Positions 44,083-54,833 of a DNA stretch of 64,000 nucleotides are shown in pieces; positions within the stretch are counted from its first letter, which is position 1, and every line of letters starts with the position of its first letter. Under the pieces are notes generated by a model. That model ran no database searches. It saw nothing but the letters and a program-made list of their open reading frames with translations, and was not told the origin of the DNA. The stretch is from Branchipolynoe longqiensis (taxonomy: Eukaryota > Annelida > Polychaeta > Phyllodocida > Polynoidae): assembly GCA_030323885.1 (NCBI GenBank), contig CM059189.1, forward strand, positions 45,701,015-45,765,014, read 5' to 3'. Position numbers and translations under genes: made by a program.

Positions 44083-44267
44083 CTTCAGCACTCCCGGACT
44101 GGTCTAAGAAAGCCGTCGACTTGGGGTTGCGACCGATTGAAGGTTTCAGAGGAAAATGGATTCCCCCAAACCAAATAAGTAATTCTCAAATTCTCGCGTG
44201 CGGAGTATATGGCAAAGTGCATCTGAGCACTTACCATAATAATGCTGTGGTAGTCAAATCTGCCAAT
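44083..44267 (+). CDS. protein kinase gene, exon with the ATP-binding lobe
   Basis: The exon is bounded by TTTTCACAG and GTAAGT. After two bases completing a split codon, the frame reads LPDWSKKAVDLGLRPIEG, then a degenerate glycine loop in ILACGVYGKVHLS (consensus G-x-G-x-x-G-x-V, first Gly replaced by Ala). The beta-3 lysine follows in AVVVKSAN, and the exon ends in phase 0. This is the N-lobe of a eukaryotic protein kinase. The next exon (54952) continues in frame with the alpha-C helix. The family is not identified; the sequence is divergent from classical kinases. Confidence 0.82.
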
Positions 44268-44639
44268 GTAAGTACTACTTGCAGAGAGTTCCTCTCATGC
44301 ACTATCTTATTTTGGGGAGTAAATACATTGAACTTTTAAGCCATTCATGTATGGCCAAATAAGGTAATGGCCAATGAAATAGAATTGATTGAATATCCAT
44401 TTCATTAAATAAGTCTTTCAAACGTTAGTCAGTTATTAGTTAGGATATTACTGACTCATCTATAACACTTTTATTTGGAAGTACCGCTCTAGACCGGTCT
44501 GCAATTGGTATCAATTTGCATATATCTATCGTCTTGCATTATGAGCTTATTTATTGATATGATTATAAATAATATTGTGTATATTTGCCCTCGCCTCTCC
44601 CCTGATAATACCATGAAAATATAAAACTGCTGAGATGAT

Positions 44640-47600
44640 CAATCAATCAATAGTTCCGTCCTCTAGTCGAGGGTTGGATGCAATGGTTCTCCACTTGTCC
44701 CGATGTTGTGCTGTTCTGATAGACTGTGAATAATTCAAGCCTGTCCACTGTGAAATATTTGTAAACCATGATGTTCTTGGTCTCCCTCTCCCTCTGCTGC
44801 CATTCACCTTCCCTTCCAACAATGTACGGTATATTGAACTCTGACGAATGATGTGGCCAAAATAAATAAGTTTCTTTGTCTGTATAGTGGCAAACAAGCT
44901 TTTCTTATTTTTAATTTTTCTGAGAACTTCTTTGTTGGTGATCTTCTTTGTCCATGATATTTTCATCATCCTTCGATAAGTCCACATCTCAAATGCTGCT
45001 AAACGTTTGTACATTTTCTTAGAGATTGTCCATGTCTCTGCCCCATACATTAGAGTAGACCACACATAACACTGAAGAATACGCTTCCTTGTTTGTATTA
45101 ATATCTTACTTGATGTTAACACTCTATACATTTTGGAGAATGTTGTTCGGGCTATTGTTATCCTTCTTTTAATTTCTTCCTCACATCTCCCATCATTTGT
45201 AATCTTTTGTCCGAGATATATGAATTCGGATACTTGTTCTATGTTTGTGCCATCTATGGTTATATTGACATTTGGTTTATCTGTCTTTTTACTTATAACC
45301 ATTGTTTTGGTCTTCCTGGCATTCATCTTCATGTTGAATAGTATTCCAGCTTTATTGATTCTATTCACTATATCTTGTAGGTTTTTCTCACTGTCTGCTA
45401 GTATTACACTGTCATCGGCATATCTAAGATTGTTGACGTTCATGCCACCTATTGTCACTCCCTTGCAATCTTCAATGTGTCTGAAAATCATCTCTGTGTA
45501 CAGGTTAAATAGACATGGTGACAATACACACCCCTGTCGAACTCCTCGTTTAATCATAACTTCATCCGATAGGCCCTGCTCCATTTTTATAAATGCACGT
45601 TGTGTCCAGTATAAGTTCACAATTAGTTTAATGTCTTTGCCATTGACACCAATATCTTGTAAACATTTGATTAACAGTTCATGATTGACTCGGTCGAAGG
45701 CCTTCTCATAGTCAATAAAGCAGGCATAAACATCCTGGTTCACTTCACAATAACGTTCACAAATCATTCTCATATTGAAAATCCCTTCACGTGTACCTCT
45801 TCCAGATATAAACCCACTTTGTACGTTACTGATTTGTTCTTCAATTTTCTGTCTGTTTCTCAGTAAAATTATTTTCAGGATCATCTTCAACATATGACTC
45901 ATCAGGCTTAGTGTTCTGTACTCAGTACACAATGTTGGTTTTAGCTTCTTTGGGAGTCGTACAAATATGGATTCATTCATATTCAATGGTATAAATCCAG
46001 TCTCATAGATGTCATTTACTAGCTTATGAATGATTTGAATCCCCACTTCATCTAGTCCTTTTATCATTTCTGATGTTATCTGGTCACTTCCAGGAGCCTT
46101 ACCTGACTTTAGATCATTGATAGCCTTCTCAACCTCTGATACTAATATAATATTCCCATCTTCTTTCTCAATTGTGGGTGGGTTCCCTCTGTCATCATTG
46201 TATAGTTCGTTTACATATTCTTCCCATCTGGACTTTATTTCATCTTCTTCAAAGAGCATTTTGCCATCTTTGTTCTTGATACATTTACTGCTTCTCTGTC
46301 TGTATCCTTGACCTGTTATCTCTTTCACTTTCTTGTGCATCTCTCTTGAACGATGTTGAGACTCAAGTTGTTCCACTACTTCACACTTCTTATTCCACCA
46401 TTCATCTTTAGCTTTTTTGCATTCATCTTCTATTTCATTCTTCAGGTGTTTGTATTTAGGTGGATCAGTGGTTTTCACTTTCTTCCTTTCTGCCATCTTT
46501 TCTAGTATGGTTTGCGTCATCCATGATTGCTTTGTCTCTCGTTTTTTATTTGGTAACACCTCCTCTGCTGACTTGACCATGCTTTCTCTGAGAGCTTCCC
46601 ATTCCATTTCAATGTTGTTATACTCTCTCTGAGGAGTTTCTTCATTCATCAGTACACTGAATTTGTTATGAACAGAGACATTATACTTAGTTCTGTATTT
46701 TGCATCTTTTAACATGTTCATATCCATTTGAATGTTGTTTTTAATTTTGTTCTGCTGTTTCAATTTCACTACCATACTGATTACTACTGGATTATGATCC
46801 GAACATATGTCAGCACCTGGATATGTCCTTGCCTGTTTGATACAATTTCGATATCGTTGGTTGACAAGAATGTAATCGATCTGGTTCCGACATACATCAC
46901 CAGGGCTCTTCCATGTATATAGTCTTCTCTTTGGATGTTCAAATAAGGTGTTAGCAATTACTAGTTTTGATGTCAAACAGAAATTTATCAAGTATTCACC
47001 ACGATCATTTCTCTCACCTAAGCCAAATCTTCCTGTTACTGGATATTCATGTTGTTCTCCAACTTTCGCATTCCAATCGCCCATAACAATTGTTATTTCT
47101 CCAGACTTGGTGTATTCCATTACCTTTTTGATGCTGTCATAGAACTCGTTGACTTCTTCATCATCGTGATCTGAGGTTGGTGCATAGACTTGCAGAATGT
47201 TTATATTGAACGGTTTTCCCCTCAGCTTCATCATAATAATTCTGTCAGATACTGGCCAGAATCCAATCATTGTGGCGGCAATGGACTTCTTCATCATAAT
47301 TCCAATGCCATACTGATGTTTTTCATCTCCAGAATATATCATATCTACCTCACTATCACCTATCCTCCCGATACCCGTCCATCTCGTCTCAGCTATACCT
47401 AGGATTTCAAGGTTTAGCGCTGTCATTTCCATTTTAAGGTTGTCATATCGGCCTGGTTTGTACAATGTTTGTACATTCCATGTACCAATCTTTAGCACCT
47501 TTCCTCCAGTTTTCAGTTGCCTGACATCAGCTGCATACCTTCCTATTTTAGGCTTTGGGTTTACATTGTCATTACTAGGTTTCTTAATAGTTGAAGGAAA

Positions 47601-48250
47601 GGTGCCTCCACTGTAGCTATTAGAAGGCTTCCCCACAGAGGGACCAGAGTTGTCTCCATCTCTAAATTTGCTTCCATTAATTACCATTGCTTACTATGGG
47701 TAAATACTTGGTAGGTTCCCCTTCCTTTCCAAGGTGACTGGCCACTTACTCATCTTTGTCAGAGTGTGCCCTGATGAGCCACATCATCTTGCTGTTACAC
47801 CTTCAAAGCTATTGATCTTCTAACTCATCTGCTGCTCCAGTCTTCATGCACTTGAAGGGGTGACATCCCCTGACCACACCAACAAAGTTGATGTGCACCG
47901 CACTTAGTTTAGGCCGACAATTGAGTCGGTATGGCCGCTGGTGTGCACTACCAACTTCTGATCTTCTCATAAATGGGACTAGCCGCACGGCAGCGGGGGT
48001 TTTAAATCAGAGTTTACCTTCTCCTAGATGAGCAGTCAGCCAAGATTGATGAGCCCCACCTGCCCGAAGCATCTGGTTTTGAGGCGCCAGAGATCCGCCT
48101 TTGCCCCTTCTCCCCGGCCTAGAAACAGTTTCGCCTCGTGAAGGCCGGGAGTTGGACTTGGTTATCAGAGGCTATTTGATACGCATGCCATGAGAAAGTA
48201 CTTTATAGGTAGTGAGAGCTTATCCTCACTATCACTTCCGGCAATAATAA
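44640..48250 (-). mobile_element. RTE/BovB-like LINE, apparently full length
   Basis: It contains one long ORF with endonuclease and RT, a 3' tail of TTGA/ATTG repeats at 44640-44652, and a 5' leader on the high-coordinate side. The 5' limit is uncertain; leader-like sequence runs to roughly 48200. It lies in antisense orientation within the kinase intron. A 5'-truncated relative is at 24004-24562. Confidence 0.85.
44643..47687 (-). CDS. endonuclease-reverse transcriptase of the RTE-like LINE
   Basis: An uninterrupted 1014-codon frame. The N-terminal apurinic-type endonuclease has GTWNVQTL (68-75), AETRW (99-103), YAPT (168-171), GDWNAKVG (203-210) and SDHNP (296-300), all key residues present. 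The RT has APGSDQIT (531-538), CFIDYEKAFDRV (656-667), GVRQGCVLSP (715-724) and the catalytic YADD (756-759). The C-terminal region includes LMYGAETWT. The endonuclease nicks target DNA and the RT primes from the nick. The set resembles the RTE clade, including BovB-type endonucleases. The stop codon is formed inside the TTGA tail, leaving essentially no 3' UTR. No lesion is seen, so recent activity is plausible. Confidence 0.92.
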   Translation of the reverse strand: MVINGSKFRDGDNSGPSVGKPSNSYSGGTFPSTIKKPSNDNVNPKPKIGRYAADVRQLKTGGKVLKIGTWNVQTLYKPGRYDNLKMEMTALNLEILGIAETRWTGIGRIGDSEVDMIYSGDEKHQYGIGIMMKKSIAATMIGFWPVSDRIIMMKLRGKPFNINILQVYAPTSDHDDEEVNEFYDSIKKVMEYTKSGEITIVMGDWNAKVGEQHEYPVTGRFGLGERNDRGEYLINFCLTSKLVIANTLFEHPKRRLYTWKSPGDVCRNQIDYILVNQRYRNCIKQARTYPGADICSDHNPVVISMVVKLKQQNKIKNNIQMDMNMLKDAKYRTKYNVSVHNKFSVLMNEETPQREYNNIEMEWEALRESMVKSAEEVLPNKKRETKQSWMTQTILEKMAERKKVKTTDPPKYKHLKNEIEDECKKAKDEWWNKKCEVVEQLESQHRSREMHKKVKEITGQGYRQRSSKCIKNKDGKMLFEEDEIKSRWEEYVNELYNDDRGNPPTIEKEDGNIILVSEVEKAINDLKSGKAPGSDQITSEMIKGLDEVGIQIIHKLVNDIYETGFIPLNMNESIFVRLPKKLKPTLCTEYRTLSLMSHMLKMILKIILLRNRQKIEEQISNVQSGFISGRGTREGIFNMRMICERYCEVNQDVYACFIDYEKAFDRVNHELLIKCLQDIGVNGKDIKLIVNLYWTQRAFIKMEQGLSDEVMIKRGVRQGCVLSPCLFNLYTEMIFRHIEDCKGVTIGGMNVNNLRYADDSVILADSEKNLQDIVNRINKAGILFNMKMNARKTKTMVISKKTDKPNVNITIDGTNIEQVSEFIYLGQKITNDGRCEEEIKRRITIARTTFSKMYRVLTSSKILIQTRKRILQCYVWSTLMYGAETWTISKKMYKRLAAFEMWTYRRMMKISWTKKITNKEVLRKIKNKKSLFATIQTKKLIYFGHIIRQSSIYRTLLEGKVNGSRGRGRPRTSWFTNISQWTGLNYSQSIRTAQHRDKWRTIASNPRLEDGTID

Positions 48251-49141
48251 CCTTGAAGCCTGAGATGATGGGTGTTGCTTATTTACTTGCACTCAAGCAA
48301 AAATGAGAGACAAATAAGTGTTCACACTTCCTGTCTACCATTCGCTATTTCGATGGAAGGGCAATGCTATATAGCGCTATTATGCTTCCCCCTGATAATA
48401 ACATTTCCCCATGTCACTTATCCAATATAGTTGTGCGCCTAGTGTTAATCACTAGTTCTAGCACTAACCTAGTTCAGTGTCCATCCTATAGAGCACAGTG
48501 CAGGATGTGACTGCGCATTAACCAAACTTACATTGCACGCCTCACACACTCAGACTTCCCACCTCATACCTCACACATCACATCATAATTTATTATCGAT
48601 CATTCCTTATTGTTAAGCATAGTGTCTGGAGGAATTGTTTTATTGTAATAATGCAGAATTAACCATACTACCACACAGTGGCAGTCTTGACTGCGTTAAC
48701 CCTTACTGATTGATTGATTGATCAATTGGCAGGTGACAATAATAACAGGGGTGGTCCTTATGGTGGACTATTCCGCCTGTGGCTAATGGCCAGCCCCGAC
48801 AGAAGGTCATACACAGCCTAGCTGGGCAGGAGAAGGTCTCTATTGTTCTGACCTTGGTGGAATAAACTACGGGATCACCCTGAGGTTTGAAGCAACTGCG
48901 CACAGGTCTGCAGTATGTTATTACCCTCCAGCAGGTTCATTCTGATATATATCATTGCCAGGGGGCAGGAGGAGTCAAAACGAGGCCATTTTATTCCACT
49001 AAACCAAGGCTTGTGAAACTCACAACTATGTCACACATTGTGCCAAGTGCAAATACTGCACTTAAATCAGGGATGAAAGATTTCCATGACTTTGCGGATT
49101 TCCACGATTGTTGACATTCACCAATTAACATTCATAAAATG
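48251..49141. other. kinase intron between the LINE and YR element B
   Basis: A (TGAT)4 run at 48709-48724 resembles the LINE tail but has no LINE body next to it. No exon was identified. Confidence 0.4.
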
Positions 49142-49445
49142 CTGATGCGCGGCAAGGAAGGATGAGGAGGCGTGGGTGGATAAAAGGCATTTTATTGAGA
49201 AATGCCGGCGATAAACATGAGTATCAATAAACAGTAATCAAACATGAGTATCAATAAACAATAATGCAGTGATTAGAATGTGTATCAATGATTGTGATCA
49301 TGATGGATCAGGTATCCGTAATGGATCAATTTAAGTCAATAGAAGAATAGGTAAATAGGTAAATGTCAATGGTGAGTCAGAGTCAATAATGTCTAAGAGT
49401 TCGAGGGTCCGGGAGGTGGATCCGAAGAGCCCTCCACCCTATGAA
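49142..49445 (-). repeat. B2 split direct repeat of YR element B
   Basis: About 300 bp nearly identical to 49658-49960. It includes the last recombinase codons (GSSDPPPGPSNS) and an AATAAA signal (complement at 49191-49196). Confidence 0.85.
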
Positions 49446-49655
49446 GGGAGAGTTGGTGTATAGGGATGGTGGGTGGGGAAAAAAGGTGTGGAGGAGTAGA
49501 GTGGCTGGAGGCGGGAGGGGGAGTGGCCTGAGGCGGCCTCGGGGCTGGCTTTAAGGGAGGGAAGCGCGGGAGATTACGCAAGGGCCCAACGGCTGGAGGA
49601 AAGGATGGGGGGGGCGGTCCTCCGTCGCCTTGCATCAACCGCAATGCGAGCATTA
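49446..49655 (-). repeat. A2 split direct repeat of YR element B
   Basis: It shares GGAAAAAAGGTGTGGAGGAG and the next 40 bp with 53964-54018 (A1). Its outer end carries AATGCGAGCATT (49643-49654). The - strand start GCATTGCGGTTGATGCAAGG is the same as the left end of element D. Confidence 0.8.
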
Positions 49656-49657
49656 CA

Positions 49658-49960
49658 ACCGATGCGCGGCAAGGAAGGACGAGGAGGCGTGTGTGGATAA
49701 AAGGCATTTTATTGAGAAATGCCGGCGATAAACATGAGTATCAATAAACAGTAATCAAACATGAGTATCAATAAACAATAATGCAGTGATTAGAATGTGT
49801 ATCAATGATAGTGATCATGACAGATCAGGCATCAGTAATGGACATTTTAAGTCAATAGAAGAATTGGTAAATAGGTAAATGTCAATGGTGAGTCAGAGTC
49901 AATAATGTCTAAGAGTTAGAGGGTCCGGGAGGTGGATCCGAAGAGCCCTCCACCAAGACG
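49658..49960 (-). repeat. B1 split direct repeat of YR element B
   Basis: Direct repeat of 49142-49445. It overlaps the 3' end of the recombinase reading frame and includes AATAAA (complement at 49708-49713). Confidence 0.85.
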
Positions 49961-51197
49961 GAGGAGAGCGCTCGAGGGGCCGCCGAGGGGGCAAGGCGGG
50001 GCACGTATGCATGCACTGCCTCAGAAGTCCATGTCCCCTGGGCCATGATGTCGGATATGTCAACGCCGGCGGCATGGCAGGCCTGGGCGGCCCCCCGGCG
50101 GAGGCTGTGGAGGGTGAAGGCCTCGGACCCCGGGACGCCTCGGGCGTGGAGGGCGCCTCGAAGGAGGGTGGTGAGGGACCGCGGTCGAGGGGGCGGCCCG
50201 AGGGCATAATGAAGGCCGGGGCATCGAGGGGCGCTGGACACTGAAGTACGGCAGCATTCCAGGCGGCGAGGGGGCAGAGCCCGGGCCTCGGGCAGGCGGG
50301 GACGAAGACGGGGACGGCCCCCACGGGCCCGGATATCGTCTTGGAGGTCCCGACGGTGACCTGGAGACCCCCGGGGGCCCGGAGCACGTCGCCGCGGGTG
50401 ATGGTGTGGGGGCCGCCCCAGCCCTCGGGACTCGGCGACAGCAGGTTCGACTGTTGCAGCATGCCGAAGTACCCGAGGAGGAGGGCGGCCCGAGGAACGA
50501 CCGAGGCCGGGGCCGCCTGGGCGAGGTGGGAGATGACGAGGGCGAGGTGATGCGGCGTCAGAGGAGGGGCCTGGCGTGGAACGTGGCTAGAGGCGCGCTC
50601 GCCCCCGTGGCAGACGTCCTTGGCGAGGGTAGAGTGGAAGGCGGAGGGGGTGCCCCTGGTGGCCTCGACCCTGGAGTGCGCTCCAGAGAGGGCGTTCTTG
50701 ATGGAGGCGGGGGAAAGGCCGCGGGCGTAGAGGGAGGCCGCATAGGCGGCGACCTCAAAGTTGGAAGGCGCGAGGGGGGTGAGCCCTCGGGCGACGAAGT
50801 AGGTGACGTAGTCCTGAGCCTGGCGTCGACGGTTCCTCCAAGTCGCGGGGGCGAGGGAGGCGAGGCGGAGGCGAGTGACGCCGTCGACCTCGGCCGGGGA
50901 GAAACCTGGATCAGAGCCCAGGGTTAAATGGGAAGGCATCGTGGGACGGGTAGACTTGTTGAAGCCCGAGGCGGGCCGCCCCGGCGCGGGCCACCTCGGC
51001 CCAGGGTCCGTCGAGGTGGGCGCGGCTGAGGGCATCGGCGAAGACGAGGTCCGCCCCGGGCTTGTGTACGATGCTGAGGGTGAAGCAGCCTGTCGCAGCG
51101 AGGAGCCAGAGCTCCCGGGCGCAGGTCCCGAGGGTGGGGTCCCGGGCGCGGCCCGAGGTGAGGGAGGCGGCGGAAGCCATGTTGTCGGTGTTGACAA
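49909..51197 (-). pseudogene. tyrosine recombinase of YR element B, one frameshift
   Basis: The upstream frame (51197 down to about 50240) carries the core-binding domain (LAPATWRNRRRQAQDYVTYF) and LLGYFGMLQQSNLLSP, where the catalytic Arg position reads Gln. The downstream frame (50241-49909) carries FTLHSLRRGAAQACHAAGVD with H-x-x-R, then GTWTSEAVHAY with the Tyr. One frame change near 50240 separates the two halves. The lost Arg and the frameshift both argue that it is inactive. Confidence 0.82.
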
Positions 51198-52420
51198 TGA
51201 CGGTCGCCCCCGCGTCGTCGTCCGGTAGGAGGGCGCGGAGGGCGATGACGAGGTTCACCGCCTCCAGCTCGTGTATATCGGGGAAGCGCGCCCGGAACGC
51301 CGAGGTGTACCCTCAGGCGTAGCAGTGTGTGGCAGAGAAGGCGCCCTCGCCCGAGAGGCACGAGTCGCTCTCGATGACTTAGGTGCGCCCCGCCGGGGCC
51401 CGGTGGAGGTGGAGGCCATTAGAGGCGTGGCAATAGAGGGCGAACCATCTCAGGGGTCGGAGGGCGTCGCCGTCGAGGGTGAGTGTGGCACAGCCGAAAC
51501 AGCCGCGAAGGGCCCCGAGGAGGCGACTCATGAACCTCCGGGCGGGGAGGACGCAGCTGCTCACGTGGTTCAGGTGCCCGAGGAGGCTCTGGAGGTCGCG
51601 GCGAGTGCTGGCGGGGCTCGTGAGGCGAGCCTGACAGGAGAGGATGAGGTCGTCGACTTTGTCGGGGGCGATGCGAACTGTCATCGCCTCACTGTCTAGG
51701 GCAAAGCCCAGCCAGGAGAGGCGGACAGCGAGGGGGGTGACATTTCCTGGGGGCCACGTCGAGCCGGAGGGCGGCGGCGAGGGCGATGAAAGCATCAAAG
51801 GCCTGGCAGGCCCCGAGGTATGAGGCCTCGCACCCGACAAAGTCGTCGACGTAGACGAGTGTGTGGAATCCGTCGCGCCTCATGATCCAGGCGACGGCGG
51901 CCGTCACCCGGACGCAGGCCGCGCCCGAGGAGCGGCAGCCGAATGGGAGGGCGAGGTCGATGTAGATCTTGCCATCTAGGGTGACCCCGTACATGGGGCA
52001 GGAGAGAGGGTCTGCGCGAAGCTGCCGGTAGGCCAGCGATATATCGGCAGATCAGAGGCACGCGCCGGGGCCCTCTCCCACGAGGTGGCGGCCGAGGTCG
52101 GCAACGGAGGGGAGGGTGTAGGTGTGGGCTTTGCCGAGGTATTGCCGGCGGGGGATGCCGGCATTAACACTGGCCCCCGGGGGGAAGGAAAGGTGGACGA
52201 TGACCCGCCTCTTGCCCGGGTCGGACTTGGGACGGGTCATCATCGGGGTCCAGGGGGTGAAGGGAGGCACGGTGAAGGGGCCCCCGAGGGCGCCGAGGGC
52301 GAGCTCGGTTTTGATAAAGTTTTGTATATGTGGGGCGTGCTCAGGGGGCTCACGGTGATTGGTGAAGGTCGGGCGGGGGGGGGGGGAGGGAAGAGGCAGT
52401 GAAGTTTGAGGGAAAACCAA
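50911..52420 (-). pseudogene. reverse transcriptase-RNase H of YR element B, fragmented
   Basis: Pieces in several frames occur in order. MMTRPKSDPGKRRVIV and GIPRRQYLGKAHTYTLPS lie near 52250-52120. IYIDLALPFGCRSS follows, then the catalytic VYVDD near 51850. A thumb-like RDLQSLLGHLNHV lies near 51590, and RNase H blocks VIVNTDNMASA and VFADALSRAHLD lie near 51200-51000. Stops and frame changes occur near 52060, 51850, 51380 and 51310. The protein is not producible as one chain. Confidence 0.82.
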
Positions 52421-53270
52421 CCTCGAGGAGGGCCGGGTCGGGGTATCCGAGGAGGCGGGCGCGCCAGGCGGGGATGTGGAGGCCGGAGGGAAGGGGGATG
52501 CAGGCGGCCAAAAAGTTAGGGAGGCCCGCTTCCCTTAGTGTGGCGTATGCATGGGTGAAAGTAGGGTAGCGGGCCCAGGCCTCGCTAGAGGCGTGGGGCC
52601 ATATGGCGAGGAGGGTGGGGCGGTAGTGGTGGGGGGAGGGGCCGCAGGAGGGGGCGGCGGGGAGGGTGTCCTGGACGTGAGGGTCGACTACATCGGCGAT
52701 AGGTTCGCTGAGGTCGTCGTGGGGGGGGGGGGGGGAGGAGGTGGGGTGAGGGAGGTTGAGGGAGTTTGAGAGGGGCGTCGAAGGTGGTGGGGGAGGGGGC
52801 GGGCTGGGGGGAGGGGTGTGGCTCTCGGCGTCGGGGGGGAGCCCGGGAAGGTGGGTTAGGTAGGCTGTGTCGCCGGGGGAGGTTGTAGGGCAGTGGCGGT
52901 GCCTGCGGCGGGGTGGGCGCTGGGGGAGGGCGGTGTGGGGGGGGTTGTGGTGTTGGTCGTGGCCGCCAGCTGGCGAGCCGGGCTGGGCGGTAACCGGGTG
53001 CGGTCCGGCCGCTTCTGGGGGGGCGTGGGTGGTGCGGGGTGCCGCCGGGGCGATTGGGGCGGCTACTTCACAGGCAGAGCCTGTGGTGAGACCGCGGTGT
53101 GTGGTGGCCGGGTGGTCGGCATGGATCAGAGCGGTGTGACGGTTGGGTGGAGTGTGGCGGTCTAAGGGAGGGTCTGTGCGGTCTCGGCGGGCGGCGGATT
53201 GGTCATGGCGGGCTGTGGAGGGGGTCTCTGAGAAGCCGGGTAGGGTGTGCGTCGCCGCAGGGTGCGGCAC
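52350..53270 (-). pseudogene. N-terminal region of the RT polyprotein of YR element B
   Basis: A Pro/His-rich 306-codon frame ending in FLAACIPLPSGLHIPAWRAR and the LDYPD-like block, matched in elements C and D. It connects to the RT frame by a +1 shift at a C run near 52385. Low-complexity Pro/Ser stretches make the middle uninformative. Confidence 0.65.
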
Positions 53271-53339
53271 GGGCGGTTTGGGGTTGGGCTCTCAGAAGCC
53301 GGGTCGGGGAAGATAGCGGCTAGATGAGAAGCGCCGGGG

Positions 53340-53963
53340 CCGGGGATGGCGGCGGCGAGATGAGAGGAGGGTCGGTTGTGGATGTGTGGGGGTCGGCAAG
53401 TGGGCTTGGGTGGGGCTGGCTGGGTCCCTCCGGGCTGGGCTGGAGGGCACGGCGGATCAAAAATCTGCCGCGGGGGCAGGGGCAGGGGGCCCCGTGATCA
53501 CGGCCTCTCTTGCTGAGGCATACGGCTTCCGAGTGGATTGTGAGGATTTTCCTGACATTGGCGCAGTAGGCGCATGCGTGTCGGTACCTCGGTGCTCCCT
53601 CCCCATGGGTCTCACCCGCCCCCGCCCGGTCGCACGAGGCGGTTTCGCGGTTCAATGCGGGGCAGGGGGCCCCGTGGGTCTCTCGGTTGAAGGGAATCCG
53701 TGTATCGGGTTGGGAGCGTGTCTGGCGGGGGGGCGGGCAGAGTCAGAGGGGCGGGTGGGGGCGGGCAGGGATCCGGTGGGGGTGGTGCGGGCCTCCATAC
53801 GGACCATGTTGATCGCCATGGGGTCGTGCCACCCGTGGGGCAGCCTACCATCCGCGATCCATGTGAATGCGGTCTCCGAGTACCGTCGGACGGTAGACCA
53901 GGGGTGAATGAGATTGTCACGGTGGATGGTAAGGGCATGGTGGTTGAGGCCCGGGAGGGAGGG
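53340..53963 (-). pseudogene. gag remnant of YR element B
   Basis: The frame 53963-53652 includes TIHRDNLIHPWSTVRRYSET and IADGRLPHGWHDP. The adjoining frame (53655-53320) includes the finger HACAYC-x9-H-x4-C. The N-terminal two thirds present in element D are missing, so A1 runs directly into the middle of gag. Confidence 0.75.
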
Positions 53964-54018
53964 AAAAAAGGTGTGGAGGAGTAGAGTGGCTGGAGGCGGG
54001 AGGGCGAGTGGCCTGAGG
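53945..54018 (-). repeat. A1 split direct repeat of YR element B, truncated
   Basis: GGAAAAAAGGTGTGGAGGAG through GTGGCCTGAGGC matches A2 at 49478-49532. The outer part is lost. Confidence 0.7.
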
Positions 54019-54045
54019 CCATAAAACAACAAAAAAACAACCATC

Positions 54046-54232
54046 AAACCTGACTTCCGCCATTTTCCCGAAATTCTCTGACAGTGCTAATCCTATAGGT
54101 GGATACCTGCATTTTCGCAGAAATTTGCAGTTGATTCTGCCGGAACCTGCTGTTGACGCCAAGGTCTCAGATTAATTTGCCGTGGTTTTTTGCCCAAAGA
54201 CACCACCCCACCCTCCCCGCCCCCTTTTCATC
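54046..54232 (+). repeat. direct repeat flanking a SINE, left copy
   Basis: CTTCCGCCATTTTCCCGAAA through CCCGCCCCCTTTTCATCCC recurs at 54650-54830 with minor changes. Confidence 0.8.
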
Positions 54233-54303
54233 CCAAACAAGAAAGAGCTTGGCATGGGTAGTAATATAGTAAAAAAAAGGACAGTTGAAGCCTAACTTCC
54301 GAG

Positions 54304-54648
54304 ACCAGATGGCATGGCCGAATAAGTTAGAGCACCGTACTGGTAGATCGTGGGGTCGTGGGTTCCAGCCCTGGTCAAGTGAAACCAATGACTTAAAAAT
54401 TAATACTTGTCAGTTCCTAGCCCGGCGCTCGGAATTATTAGGGTAGGACAAGGACTGGTTAGCTCAGTGTCAGGATAATGTGATTGAGTGGGATATTGGG
54501 TCATGGTGCCGGCGGTCTGGTTTCCAAGTGGGACAGCACTATAAAGTCACCATGAATGCCCAGTGTCAGAAGTCGGTACCCGTCCTGATATGACCTTACA
54601 TGTTGCTAGGACATAAAGCAACAAACAAACAAACAACAAACAAACCTG
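54304..54648 (+). repeat. tRNA-derived SINE family 1 (head II), full length
   Basis: Head AGACCAGATGGCATGGCCGA, B-box region GGGTTCCAGCCCTGG, complete body and 3' end CATGTTGCTAGGACATAAAG, then an (AAC/AAAC)n tail. The best-defined full copy in the window. Confidence 0.88.
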
Positions 54649-54649
54649 G

Positions 54650-54833
54650 CTTCCGCCATTTTCCCGAAATTCTCTGACAGTGCTAATCCTATAGGTGGAT
54701 ACCTGCATTTTAGCACAAATTTGCAGTTGATTCTGCCGGAACCTGCTAGGTGAAGCCAAGGTCTCAGCTTGATTTGCCAAGATTGTTTTTGCCAGAGACC
54801 CCACCCCCTCCCCGCCCCCTTTTCATCCCTGTT
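54650..54833 (+). repeat. direct repeat flanking a SINE, right copy
   Basis: Second copy of 54046-54232, starting immediately after the SINE tail. Confidence 0.8.

Larger units (their letters stand above)
49142..54018 (-). mobile_element. YR element B: GC-rich Ngaro-like retrotransposon, decayed
   Basis: On the - strand the order is a partial A1 (about 54018-53945), gag remnant, RT-RNase H, tyrosine recombinase, then B1 (49960-49658), A2 (49655-49446) and B2 (49445-49142). The split-repeat layout is the same as element A, but the element is far richer in G+C than its surroundings. The reading frames are broken repeatedly, often at C or G runs. Relative to element D about 0.7 kb of the gag N-terminus is missing. 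It lies inside the kinase intron, antisense. Confidence 0.85.

Noticed and set aside
45133..47402. + strand frames of 60-180 codons
   Set aside because: They are antisense to the RTE-like polyprotein.
48709..48724. Second RTE-like LINE 3' end
   Set aside because: Only the TGAT repeat is present; no LINE body adjoins it on either side.
50406..50927. Long + strand frames across 50.0-53.3 kb
   Set aside because: They are antisense shadows of the GC-rich RT and recombinase of element B.
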